DNA of 7,497 nucleotides from Clostridia bacterium (GTDB lineage: Bacteria > Bacillota_A > Clostridia > Christensenellales > Aristaeellaceae), in assembly GCA_017481065.1 (NCBI GenBank), contig JAFUPT010000185.1, positions 1-7,497 on the forward strand, read 5' to 3'. Position numbers and translations under genes: made by a program. Positions 1 to 5,664 of this stretch are shown here, piece after piece; within the stretch, counting starts at the first letter, position 1, and each line of letters opens with the position of its first letter. The notes beneath the pieces are model-generated. The model saw only the letters and a program-made list of their open reading frames with translations, was not told where the DNA came from and searched no databases.

Positions 1-35
1 CCTACGGAATTCCTTAAATAGAAGCAGAATCGTAG

Positions 36-57
36 GGCGGGATGCCCTCATCCCGCC
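36..57. repeat. Perfect 9-bp hairpin, 4-nt loop
   Basis: GGCGGGATG (36-44) pairs perfectly with CATCCCGCC (49-57) around the loop CCCT. A further inverted pair, CCTACG (1-6) and CGTAGG (31-36), lies just upstream. The arrangement resembles palindromic interspersed repeats I recall from gut Clostridia genomes. That family resemblance is from memory and has not been checked. Confidence 0.75.
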
Positions 58-95
58 GCAGGGAAGAACAACCCCTCAGGCCCTTCCATTTCCTT

Positions 96-180
96 CCCCC
101 AGCGCACGAAGTGCGCTTACGGGGGTTTCCAAAGGGAATCATTCCCTTTGGCCGGGGGTCTGGGGGCTGGAAGCCCCCAG
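96..180. repeat. Cluster of three consecutive hairpins (REP/MITE-like)
   Basis: Three near-adjacent perfect inverted repeats are visible. The first is GCGCAC/GTGCGC (102-107/111-116, loop GAA), flanked by CCCCC (96-100) and GGGGG (121-125), which could extend the stem past a bulge. The second is an 11-bp palindrome (129-139/141-151) centred on C140. The third is a 9-bp stem (160-168/172-180) with loop GGA. Such arrays resemble extragenic palindromic elements. They are unlikely to be coding and lack terminator T-runs. Possible roles are mRNA stabilisation or processing, or a transposed miniature element; the sequence alone does not decide. Confidence 0.7.
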
Positions 181-203
181 CGTCTCTCCCCCTAAAACGA
201 CAA

Positions 204-225
204 CGCGCCGGTGGTATACGGCGCG
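204..225 (+). promoter_or_regulatory. Hairpin immediately 5' of the scaffold ribosome binding site
   Basis: CGCGCCG (204-210) pairs with CGGCGCG (219-225) around an 8-nt loop. The stem ends two bases before the purine-rich ribosome binding site (GAAAGGA, 227-233) of the scaffold gene starting at 240. A stable stem in this place could shield the 5' end of a processed transcript or modulate ribosome access. The pairing is directly visible; any regulatory role is inference. Confidence 0.45.
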
Positions 226-239
226 GGAAAGGATTGCAT

Positions 240-791
240 ATGGAAGAGAACATTGCAATTAAGATGGAAAACACGGCCTCCCCGGAGGAGGCAAGGCCCG
301 GGCAGGATTTTGATGCACTGCTGCGGGACCGGGATTTCCAATCGGAGTTCGACCGCAGGATTTCCCGGGCACTGGAAACTGCGCGCAGCAAATGGGCGCA
401 GGAGACGGAGCGCAGGATTGAGCGTGCGCGCGCCGAGGCCGAGGCTCTGGCACGCATGAGCGGCGAGGAGCGCATGGCCCACGACTTTGCCCGCAGGGAA
501 GCGGAGCTGAACGAGCGCGAGGGCGCGATTGCCCGGCGCGAGCTCCGTGCTGAAGCGGCAAAGATGATCGCCGAGCGCAGCCTGCCGCCGGAGCTGGCGG
601 AAGCGCTGAATTACGAAAGCGCTGAGCGCGTGGCCGAGAGCCTGGATGCTGCCGAGCGCGCCTTCAAAAATGCCGTGCAGAGCGGCGTGGAGAAGCGCAT
701 GAGCGGACAGGTTCCCGCCGCAGCCCGTGCCGGCCGCAGCGGCGAGGTGAGCGACGCGGAGTATTATCGAACGCACTACGGGGTGAGATAG
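240..791 (+). CDS. Phage capsid scaffolding protein (DUF4355-like)
   Basis: This 183-residue acidic, strongly helical protein most likely acts as the internal scaffold for procapsid assembly and leaves or is degraded during maturation. It is rich in E, R and A. A charged coiled-coil stretch runs from about residue 25 to 110, including the segment EREGAIARREL, and a flexible tail ends in DAEYYRTHYGVR. This layout is typical of DUF4355/gp20-like scaffolds found just upstream of capsid genes. The ATG at 240 is chosen because GAAAGGA lies about 6 nt upstream. An in-frame extension back to 42 exists, but it translates the hairpin cluster into low-complexity residues and is rejected. Length and position before the coat gene both fit the family. 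The call rests on composition, C-terminal style and context rather than a catalytic motif. Confidence 0.85.
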   Translation: MEENIAIKMENTASPEEARPGQDFDALLRDRDFQSEFDRRISRALETARSKWAQETERRIERARAEAEALARMSGEERMAHDFARREAELNEREGAIARRELRAEAAKMIAERSLPPELAEALNYESAERVAESLDAAERAFKNAVQSGVEKRMSGQVPAAARAGRSGEVSDAEYYRTHYGVR

Positions 792-805
792 CGAACACCT
801 TATCC

Positions 806-879
806 GGCCCGCTTAGCGGGCCGCCTTCCCACCGGGGGAAGGCATTGGCTCTGGCGTAAGGCTTCTCCTGCCAGCAGCC
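806..879. repeat. Three-hairpin interspersed-repeat-like element
   Basis: The first stem is GGCCCGCT/AGCGGGCC (806-813/815-822), a near-perfect palindrome. Directly adjoining it is GCCTTCCC/GGGAAGGC (823-830/836-843) with loop ACCGG. The third is GGCTCTGGC (847-855) with GCCAGCAGCC (870-879), which has one bulged C at 875. The order of a short palindrome followed by a CCTTCCC...GGGAAGG hairpin resembles a repeat I recall scattered through gut Clostridia chromosomes. That match is from memory and unverified. Confidence 0.7.
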
Positions 880-922
880 GATGCGACCGATGAGCTGTTC
901 CCGCCGTCTCCCTGACAAGCCG

Positions 923-932
923 AAAAGGAGGT
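923..932 (+). promoter_or_regulatory. Strong Shine-Dalgarno site of the coat gene
   Basis: AAAAGGAGGT ends 5 nt before the ATG at 938. It is among the best matches to the anti-SD in the window, as expected for the most abundantly made virion protein, and it fixes the start of the capsid gene. Confidence 0.85.
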
Positions 933-937
933 AAAGC

Positions 938-2071
938 ATGTCCAATACCATTATGACCCTGCAGGAGATTGCCCGCCAGGCCCTTCCCCAGCTGATGGAG
1001 AACCTGATCTTTCCCAATCTCTGCTACCGCGATTTTTCCGAGGAATTCCACGACCTGGGCGACACGGTGAAGATCCGCAAGCCTGCGGTGTTCACTGCCG
1101 AGGATTTCAATGCTGAAACCGGCGTGAACTACCAGGAGCTCGCCGGCGAGACCGTGGATGTAAGCCTGAACCACCTCGCCACCGTGGACGCCCACGCATC
1201 CGCCATCGAGAGCGCCGTGGATATCGACGATCTGAACCGCGCCTTCATCGGCCCGGCCGCAGCGGCACTCGCCGAGAAGATCAATGCCGACGGCATGAAG
1301 CTCTACCGCGATATTCCCCATTTCACCGGCGCGCCCGGCGTGACTCCGTCCACCCTGGCCGACCTTGCCGCCGCACGCCACAAGCTGAACATGAACAAGG
1401 CGCCCGCATATGGCCGCGTGGCCGTGTGGGACCCGGAGGCCGATGTAAACTTCGCCCAGATTCCCGCGCTGATCAATGCCGAGAAGGGCGGCGAATCCGC
1501 CGCCCTGCGCGAGGGCGCCATCGGCCGCGTGTTCGGCATGGATAATTACATGTCCCAGGCCGTGTGCAGGCATAGCGTCGGCACCGCCATTTCCTCCGGC
1601 TGCAAGCTGCTGGTGGACGGCGCTGCACCGAAGGGCGCGGCTTACATCCACATCGACGGCGGCTCCGGCGCTGAAACCCTGGAGCCCGGCGATATCCTCA
1701 CCATCGGCGGCGTGGATTACGCCGTGGAGAAGCAGTGCGTGTTCTCCGGCGGCGAGGGCGATGTTTACGTCTGCGGCGGCGTGAAGGCCGATATCGCGGA
1801 CAATACCGGGGTGGCTTATGTGGGCTCCGCCGATGCCGCGGAGTATACCAACAACCTCGCCTTCCATCCCATGGCCTTTGCCTATGTCACCCGCCCGCTG
1901 CTCAACCCCGATGGCCAGGGCGTTGCCAGCTATGTAACCAGCTACAACGGCGTCTCCCTGCGCGTGACCAAGGGCTACGACCAGCAGTACAAGCGCAGCA
2001 TCTATTCCATGGATGTGCTCTACGGCTTCAAGACCGTTTATCCGGAGCTGGCCGTGCGCGCGCTGGGCTGA
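938..2071 (+). CDS. Major capsid protein, P22 coat (gp5)-like family
   Basis: This 377-residue protein forms the icosahedral shell. It resembles the P22 coat family (HK97 fold plus an inserted domain) in overall pattern. The N-terminal helix (about residues 1-25) is followed by a region rich in KIRKPAVF-type strands. The central segment carries ALREGAIGRVFGMDNY, analogous to the P22 segment leading to the insertion domain. A beta-rich stretch with GDILTIGGVDYAV at about 251-263 matches the style of the insertion domain. A conserved late segment FHPMAFAYVTRPL starts at 309. P22 gp5 is 430 residues, so this is a compact version, in line with many Clostridia phage homologues. Scaffold upstream and connector downstream support the call. 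The start is fixed by a strong Shine-Dalgarno site and an ATG. The gene has no visible delta domain or cleavage signal. Confidence 0.9.
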   Translation: MSNTIMTLQEIARQALPQLMENLIFPNLCYRDFSEEFHDLGDTVKIRKPAVFTAEDFNAETGVNYQELAGETVDVSLNHLATVDAHASAIESAVDIDDLNRAFIGPAAAALAEKINADGMKLYRDIPHFTGAPGVTPSTLADLAAARHKLNMNKAPAYGRVAVWDPEADVNFAQIPALINAEKGGESAALREGAIGRVFGMDNYMSQAVCRHSVGTAISSGCKLLVDGAAPKGAAYIHIDGGSGAETLEPGDILTIGGVDYAVEKQCVFSGGEGDVYVCGGVKADIADNTGVAYVGSADAAEYTNNLAFHPMAFAYVTRPLLNPDGQGVASYVTSYNGVSLRVTKGYDQQYKRSIYSMDVLYGFKTVYPELAVRALG

Positions 2072-2074
2072 GCC

Positions 2075-2365
2075 ATGCTGGGCAGGTTGAAGCTGCGCAT
2101 TCCCGATGCGCAGGATGACGCCCTGCTGGAGGAGCTGCTCAGCAGCGCCGAGGGCATGATACTGGCCTACACCGGCCGGGATGAAATACCCGAGCTGCTG
2201 GAGGGCGCGCAGCTGGAGATCGCCGCCATGCTCTTCAACCGCATGGGCATGGAGGGCGAATCCAGCCACAGCGAGGGCAGCGTGAGCCGCACGGCGGAGA
2301 GCATACCGGAATATATCCGGAGGCAGCTGAATCCCTTCCGGCGTGCAAGGGCGGTGGGCGCATGA
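2075..2365 (+). CDS. Phage head-tail connector protein (gp6/gp15-like, PF05135 type)
   Basis: This 96-residue helical protein is expected to form the ring that docks under the portal after DNA packaging. Visible family features are the N-terminal helix ending in AYTGRDEIP (31-39), a second helix LEGAQLEIAAMLFNRMG (42-58), and the characteristic EGESSHSEGSVS loop (60-71). It ends in a basic helix (IRRQLNPFRRAR). The start lies 3 nt after the coat stop codon and has no strong Shine-Dalgarno site, so it is probably translated by coupling. Its stop overlaps the next start in ATGA. Length and order (coat, connector, closure) match HK97 gp6 / SPP1 gp15 homologues. Confidence 0.88.
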   Translation: MLGRLKLRIPDAQDDALLEELLSSAEGMILAYTGRDEIPELLEGAQLEIAAMLFNRMGMEGESSHSEGSVSRTAESIPEYIRRQLNPFRRARAVGA

Positions 2366-2676
2366 GGCTGATTGAGCGCACGCTCAGGGAAATCTCCATC
2401 GCGCCGAGGATGGAAAGGATTGGCTCCCTCGGCGGCAGGGCGGAGGGCTTCTCGGAGGAAATGACCACCGTGCGCGGCGCGGTGCTTCCGGAAAGCGGCG
2501 CCCTGTCCACCGGGGAAAAGGGCCTGCACAGCGGCGCGGCAATCCGCCTACTGGTTCCGGCGGATGCGCAGGTGAAGATTGGCGATGGCGCATGGGTGGA
2601 GGGAAGCATGTATATTGTTTCCGCCGTGCGCCGCTGGACGGGCCACCTGGAGCTTGAATGCGAGGCCCGGGCATGA
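2362..2676 (+). CDS. Probable head-closure (head-tail joining) protein
   Basis: This 104-residue protein sits between the connector and the gp10-like gene, where SPP1 gp16-type head-closure (stopper) proteins are normally encoded. The C-terminal half is beta-rich (IRLLVPADAQVKIGDGAWVE, then a strand ending HLELECEARA). This is compatible with the small beta-barrel fold of closure proteins, in which the strand 'GD..W..G..Y.V..V..W..HLEL' is a common pattern. The N-terminal half contains few recognisable motifs. It starts in a 4-base ATGA overlap and ends in another, so its translation is coupled to both neighbours. The function is mainly from gene order; sequence identity to a named family is not established here. 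Confidence 0.6.
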   Translation: MRLIERTLREISIAPRMERIGSLGGRAEGFSEEMTTVRGAVLPESGALSTGEKGLHSGAAIRLLVPADAQVKIGDGAWVEGSMYIVSAVRRWTGHLELECEARA

Positions 2677-2996
2677 AAAAGCTGGCGCGGAAATTATCCG
2701 GCATTCCCTCCCGGCTGGAAGCGGGCATGGCGGAGGCGCTTTTCACTTCTGCCGCCCGGGCCGCGGAAATTGCCCGGCAGAATGTGCCCGTGGATACGGG
2801 CGCGCTGCGAAGCAGCATCTTCCATTCCGGGGCGGGGCTTCGCGCGGAGGCTGCGGCCTCCGCTCCCCATGCCGGGATGGTGGAATTCGGCACAGGCAGG
2901 ACGCCGCCCCGGCCCTTCATGCTGCCGGCGGCCCGGGCTGTGCGCGGGGAATTTGCGCGGCAGGCGGAAAACTGCCTGAAGGAGATTTTGAAATGA
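2673..2996 (+). CDS. HK97 gp10-like head-tail joining / tail completion protein
   Basis: This 107-residue protein carries the two hallmark segments of the HK97-gp10_like family (PF04883). They are VPVDTGALRSSI at about 38-49 and VEFGTGRTPPRPFMLPA at about 70-86. The family acts at the neck, helping to join filled heads to tails. The start at 2673 is preferred because it makes an ATGA overlap with the previous stop and has GAGG 7 nt upstream. An in-frame ATG at 2658, with GGAG 5 nt upstream, would add five residues (MRGPG) and cannot be excluded. The stop overlaps the next start in another ATGA. The length is slightly short for the family but both motifs are intact. Confidence 0.9.
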   Translation: MKKLARKLSGIPSRLEAGMAEALFTSAARAAEIARQNVPVDTGALRSSIFHSGAGLRAEAAASAPHAGMVEFGTGRTPPRPFMLPAARAVRGEFARQAENCLKEILK

Positions 2997-3352
2997 TTAC
3001 GATCAAGGAAGAGCTTCGCGCCGCCCTCAGCGGGGTGTGCGGCGAAGTGGTATACGGCTATCCCCGGGATTTCACCGGGGATACGCTGGTGGGCTGGCGC
3101 GAATCGGGCAATGCCCGGCATGCCCAGGCGGATGGCAGGGAATACCTTGCGGAGCTTGAATACACGCTGGAAATCTTCGCACCGGCCCCGGAGGCGGCGG
3201 CGGATTTGCTGGCTGCCTGCGATGAACGCATGCGGGGCATAGGCCTTCGCCGGGAGAGCAGCGCGGAGGTATTTGAGGAAAACGCCGCCCTCTGCCATAT
3301 CAGCGCCCGCTACCGCGCGCTGGCGGATATCGAGGGCAATATTTATCAGTAG
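2993..3352 (+). CDS. Probable tail terminator / tail completion protein
   Basis: This 119-residue protein lies between the gp10-like gene and the tail tube gene, the usual site of gpU / SPP1 gp17-type terminators that cap the tail tube. Recognisable features are an early VYGYPRDF stretch, a central ARHAQADGREYLAELEYTLEIF segment (a strand following a DG turn), and a C-terminal strand before the end. The pattern 'V.YGYP...', then 'DG.E....L.Y.L.I.', is common in such proteins. The ATG at 2993 is chosen for its ATGA overlap with the preceding gene and AAGGAG 8 nt upstream. The open frame extends further upstream but runs through two neighbouring genes. The fold assignment is inference; context is strong. 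Confidence 0.68.
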   Translation: MITIKEELRAALSGVCGEVVYGYPRDFTGDTLVGWRESGNARHAQADGREYLAELEYTLEIFAPAPEAAADLLAACDERMRGIGLRRESSAEVFEENAALCHISARYRALADIEGNIYQ

Positions 3353-3364
3353 GAGGATTGAAAC

Positions 3365-3784
3365 ATGGCAACCACCAGATCCCAGGGCACGACCCTGAAA
3401 TTTACCCCCGCAGGCGGCGCGCAGCTCACTGTGGGCAGGCTCACCTCGGTGGGCGAAATTGCGCCGGAGGCCGAGGAGCTGGATGTAACCACCCTGGAAT
3501 CCACCGGCGGCTACCGCGAATATATGCAGGGCTTCCGCGATTCCGGCGAGCTGGAAATTTCCGGCTACCACGATGCGGCGGATGATGGCCAGAAGGGCCT
3601 GCGCAGCGCCTTTGCAAGCGGCGCATCCGGCGCTTTTGAGGTGGCATTCCCGGATGGCACTGTCGTTACTTTTAACGGCTTCGTCAAGAGCCACAGCATC
3701 GGCTCTGCCGAGGTGGACGGCGCAATCGGCTTCGGCGCGGTGATCCGCATCAGCGGAGCCGTGAGCGTTATGGAGGCGGCATAA
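3365..3784 (+). CDS. Major tail tube protein (lambda gpV-like)
   Basis: This 139-residue protein is expected to polymerise as rings into the non-contractile tail tube. The segment LDVTTLESTGGYREYMQGF (about 39-57), followed by a SGELEISGYHD strand, is a hallmark of lambda-type tube proteins. In these, a 'T.L.s..k.yi.g..D.G.v' loop precedes paired strands. The C-terminal part (FEVAFPDGTVVTFNGFVKS, then a VIRISGAV strand) completes the beta-sandwich. No Ig-like decoration domain follows. AGGAGG at 3351-3356 lies 8 nt before the ATG at 3365, and it overlaps the previous stop codon. Strong translation fits a major structural protein. Confidence 0.87.
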   Translation: MATTRSQGTTLKFTPAGGAQLTVGRLTSVGEIAPEAEELDVTTLESTGGYREYMQGFRDSGELEISGYHDAADDGQKGLRSAFASGASGAFEVAFPDGTVVTFNGFVKSHSIGSAEVDGAIGFGAVIRISGAVSVMEAA

Positions 3785-3787
3785 GGC

Positions 3788-4087
3788 ATGGAAAAGCATG
3801 TGGAAATTGCCGGGAAGGCGTACAGGATGTGCTATTCCGTAAACGCCCTCTGCGAGGTGGAGGCCCGCGCGGGCGGTTCGTTGGACGGCCTGATGGAAAG
3901 ACAGTTCACGGCCACGCGCCTGCTGCTCTGGGGCGGCCTTATGCAGCTGCAGCCGGAGCTTACCCTGCGGGATGCGGGCGATATCATCGGCGCGCACCTC
4001 AGGCAGGGCGGCACGCTGGAGGAAATCGTTTCCCTGTGCTCGGAAGCGCTGGAGGAAGCGGGTTTTTTCTCCGGGGCGGCGCTGTGA
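3788..4087 (+). CDS. Tail assembly chaperone, short form (gpG-like)
   Basis: This 99-residue helical protein follows the tube gene, exactly where tail assembly chaperones occur. These chaperones coat the tape measure and deliver tube subunits; they are absent from the finished virion. The N-terminal part (EIAGKAYRMCYSVNALCEVEARAG) and the helix with RLLLWGGLMQL are reminiscent of gene-transfer-agent and Phage_TAC families. Near the 3' end, at codons 92-94, lies a run of G and T bases in the proper phase for -1 slippage. The following frame is open through 4425. The annotated stop at 4085-4087 would terminate the short form. A longer G-T-like fusion of about 212 residues is therefore predicted. 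Family assignment rests on length, position and frameshift context. Confidence 0.78.
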   Translation: MEKHVEIAGKAYRMCYSVNALCEVEARAGGSLDGLMERQFTATRLLLWGGLMQLQPELTLRDAGDIIGAHLRQGGTLEEIVSLCSEALEEAGFFSGAAL

Positions 4088-4139
4088 CGGAGGGAAAAAA
4101 CTTCCGGGAAACGGCGCGGGAATTGCTCCGGAGCGCTGC
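4051..4139 (+). promoter_or_regulatory. Candidate programmed -1 ribosomal frameshift signal (G to G-T)
   Basis: In the short chaperone frame the codons are GCG GGT TTT TTC TCC. This gives two overlapping X_XXY_YYZ heptamers, G_GGT_TTT (4060-4066) and T_TTT_TTC (4063-4069). An SD-like GGAGG lies 7 nt upstream of the latter (4051-4055), and such sites stimulate -1 slippage in bacterial dnaX. Six nucleotides after the heptamer, GCGGCGCT (4076-4083) can pair with AGCGCTGC (4132-4139), seven Watson-Crick pairs plus one G-U, around a 48-nt loop. Slippage leads into a frame open to the stop at 4423-4425. Parts and phase are read directly; function is inference from known lambda gpG-T-type chaperones. 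Confidence 0.75.
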
Positions 4140-4425
4140 GGAACTGGGGATGGGGGAGGCGCACAGGCTGCTTTTCCTCACGCCCTGGGAGATTGAACTC
4201 TGCTTTCAGGCCCTCGCTGCGCGGCGGCAGGCGGAGCTGGAAAGAAGCGATCTGCTGGGCTGGCTCGCCGGCAGGTATGCGCTGATCGGCTTTCATGCGC
4301 CGAAGCGCTATCCCCGTAGGCCGGACGCCGTTCAAAAGCGCCCGGCCAGGATGAGCGATGGCCAGATGAAGCAGGTATTCGCGGCCATGGCTGCGAGAAA
4401 GGAGGAAGGCGATGGCGGTTGTTGA
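4084..4425 (+). CDS. Tail assembly chaperone, T-like extension (frameshift product)
   Basis: This segment is most likely translated as the C-terminal domain of a G-T fusion. After slippage at about 4069 the product continues as LRGGAVTEGKNF, giving 94 residues from the first frame and 118 from the second. As an independent gene it could start at the GTG at 4084, which overlaps the previous stop as GTGA, giving 113 residues. However, no good Shine-Dalgarno site precedes that GTG, which favours the fusion. The protein contains LLFLTPWEIELCFQALAARR, then LLGWLAGRYALIGFHAPKRYP, and a C-terminal DGQMKQVFAAMAARKEE helix. The T domain is thought to recruit tail tube subunits. Its end overlaps the tape-measure start by 14 bases. 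Confidence 0.75.
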   Translation: MTEGKNFRETARELLRSAAELGMGEAHRLLFLTPWEIELCFQALAARRQAELERSDLLGWLAGRYALIGFHAPKRYPRRPDAVQKRPARMSDGQMKQVFAAMAARKEEGDGGC

Positions 4426-5293
4426 AACCCTTGAAATTCGCTTTCAGGCAAACCTCGGCAGGCTGGGAAAGCAGCTTGCCCTCGCCGCCGCCCAGCTGGG
4501 CACGCTGGGCAGCGCGGCGGACAATGTGCAGAAGAATTTTGAAGCGGCGCAGGCGGGCTGTGCCGAGGCCGGGCGGGGCATTGTGGACGCCGTCGCGGGC
4601 GAACTGCGTGCCGGGAAGCAGCAGATAAACACGGAGGGCCGCAGCATAGTGCTCTCCGCCGCTTCCGCCATGCAGGCGGCGGCATCGGCCTCCGGGGCTC
4701 CCGGCAGCGCGGGAAGATTGCTCGCCAGCCGCTTTTCATCGGGAATTCTGAGCGGCAGGGCGAGCGCAGCCGGCGCGGCGCAGGGCGTGGTTTCCGCAGC
4801 GGCCTTTTCAGCGGACAGCTCGGCGGCCTTCTCCGCGGGCGCGAACCTGAGCCAGGGCTTTGCCAACGGCATCCTGAGCCGCATGGGCGCGGTGATTGCC
4901 GCTGCAAACAAGGTGGCCAATGCCGCAGTGAGCCGCATCCAGAGCGCGCTGAAGATTCATTCTCCCTCGAAGGTGGCCTTCGAAATGGGCGGCTTCTTTG
5001 GCGAGGGCTTCGCGGGCGGCGTGCGTGCGTCGGTGCGGCAGGTGCAGCTGGACGCGCTGGCGCTCTCTGGCAGTGCGGCTGCGGCCATCGGACCGGGGGC
5101 AGAAAACCCCGCGTCCTTCATCGGGCCCGGCAGCGGGCTGGGCGGCGTGGTGCGCGCGGCGGTGCAGGATGCGCTGGGAGGCACGAATTTCGTGGTTCCG
5201 CTGCATGTGGACGGCGTGAAGCTGGGCGAGGCCAGCATACGCGGCATCAACCGGGTCACCCGCAGCGCGGGACGGCTGATGCTGGAGATCTGA
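4412..5293 (+). CDS. Tape measure protein, unusually short
   Basis: This 293-residue Ala/Ser/Gly-rich protein has features of the C-terminal part of tape measure proteins. It has repeated helical segments with 'G...I..G' patterns (for example ASRFSSGILSGRAS and LSQGFANGILSRMG). These are followed by the hallmark LKIHSPSKVAFEMGGFFGEG around residue 183 (HSPSK 183-187). The tail end VPLHVDGVKLGEASIRGINR is also typical. Tape measure proteins set tail length and usually run from about 600 to over 2000 residues, so most of the helical ruler is missing here. I see no peptidase or lytic domain and no clear membrane segment. The start at 4412 has a strong AAGGAGG upstream and overlaps the chaperone end. 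The gene is intact with no frameshift, so a minimal rather than a broken protein is likely. Confidence 0.85.
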   Translation: MAVVETLEIRFQANLGRLGKQLALAAAQLGTLGSAADNVQKNFEAAQAGCAEAGRGIVDAVAGELRAGKQQINTEGRSIVLSAASAMQAAASASGAPGSAGRLLASRFSSGILSGRASAAGAAQGVVSAAAFSADSSAAFSAGANLSQGFANGILSRMGAVIAAANKVANAAVSRIQSALKIHSPSKVAFEMGGFFGEGFAGGVRASVRQVQLDALALSGSAAAAIGPGAENPASFIGPGSGLGGVVRAAVQDALGGTNFVVPLHVDGVKLGEASIRGINRVTRSAGRLMLEI

Positions 5294-5306
5294 GGAGGTG
5301 TGCGGC

Positions 5307-5663
5307 ATGGCGATGCTTTTGATCAACGGCGCGGAGATGCCCGCGCCCTCCGCCCTGAAGGTTACGCTGTTTGATGTATCCTCTCCTCAGGAGCGCAGCG
5401 CCGCGGGCGGAATTGTGATGGACAGGGTGGCGGTGAAGCGCAGGTTGGAGCTCAGCTGGGCATTTTTATCCGGCAGCGATCTGGCCCGGCTTCTGAACGC
5501 GGTGACGGAGGCAGCCTTCTTTGAGGCGGACTACCCCGATCCTGCCGCCGGGGAAATGCGCGGAATGACCTGCTGCTGCGGCGACAGGGCCACCGGAATC
5601 CTGCGCATGGAGGGCGGCGAGCCCATCTGGACCAACGTGGAAATGACTTTTACCGAAAAATAG
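5307..5663 (+). CDS. Small minor tail protein, DUF6711-like
   Basis: This 118-residue protein lies between the tape measure and the hub/fibre gene. The N-terminus MAMLLINGAEMPAPSALKV, followed by an IVMDRVAVKRRLELSW segment and a late EPIWTNVEMTFTEK strand, closely resembles the DUF6711 proteins I recall from Clostridia and Lactobacillus phages, where they occupy the same position. The precise role is unknown; it may form part of the tail tip in place of a classical Dit protein. The ATG at 5307 is preferred because GGAGG (5294-5298) sits 8 nt upstream. The GTG at 5298 overlaps the Shine-Dalgarno site itself and is unlikely. Three adjacent cysteines (TCCCGD) are present in the middle-to-late part. 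Confidence 0.75.
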   Translation: MAMLLINGAEMPAPSALKVTLFDVSSPQERSAAGGIVMDRVAVKRRLELSWAFLSGSDLARLLNAVTEAAFFEADYPDPAAGEMRGMTCCCGDRATGILRMEGGEPIWTNVEMTFTEK

Positions 5664-5664
5664 C

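Larger units (their letters stand above)
1..239. other. Hairpin-rich noncoding gap upstream of the scaffold gene
   Basis: No convincing gene lies here, although one forward frame stays open from 42 into the scaffold gene. The sequence is dominated by inverted repeats: 1-6 with 31-36, 36-57, 102-116, 129-151, 160-180 and 204-225. A preceding gene could end at the TAA at 15-17 or the TAG at 19-21, but only five or six codons would be visible, so I cannot say which, if either, is real. None of the hairpins is followed by a T-run, so none looks like an intrinsic terminator. I found no convincing -35/-10 pair; TATACG at 215-220 has no matching upstream box. Confidence 0.7.
792..937. other. Noncoding gap between scaffold and coat genes
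   Basis: This 146-base spacer contains no plausible gene. Its first half holds three consecutive hairpins (806-879). It ends in the strong ribosome binding site AAAAGGAGG, which serves the coat gene. Hairpins without T-tracts argue against simple termination. A processing or stability element that raises coat yield relative to scaffold is possible. No clear promoter was seen. Confidence 0.65.

Noticed and set aside
36..180. Hairpins as intrinsic transcription terminators
   Set aside because: No T-run follows any of the stems on either strand, and the operon has to be transcribed through this region.
96..180. Possible CRISPR array from repeated palindromes
   Set aside because: The hairpins differ in sequence and there are no regularly spaced identical repeats or spacers.
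215..220. TATACG as a -10 promoter box for the scaffold gene
   Set aside because: No acceptable -35 element is present at the right distance, and the motif sits inside the loop and arm of a hairpin.
42..239. N-terminal extension of the scaffold gene to an upstream ATG
   Set aside because: The added 66 residues simply translate the hairpin cluster. The ATG at 240 has a suitable ribosome binding site and gives the family's usual N-terminus.
800..2269. 489-codon minus-strand open frame opposite the coat gene
   Set aside because: It mirrors the coat gene in a GC-rich frame, its composition is H/G/A-rich, and it has no recognisable domain. The sense strand has a clear family match and ribosome binding site.
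2384..3997. 537-codon minus-strand open frame across the neck genes
   Set aside because: It is antisense to five well-supported genes with coupled starts; explained by codon bias.
4095..4101. A_AAA_AAC heptamer in the chaperone extension frame
   Set aside because: It is a classic slippery sequence in phase, but slippage would lead to a short, unlikely frame ending at 4196 and would destroy the conserved extension. Probably chance.
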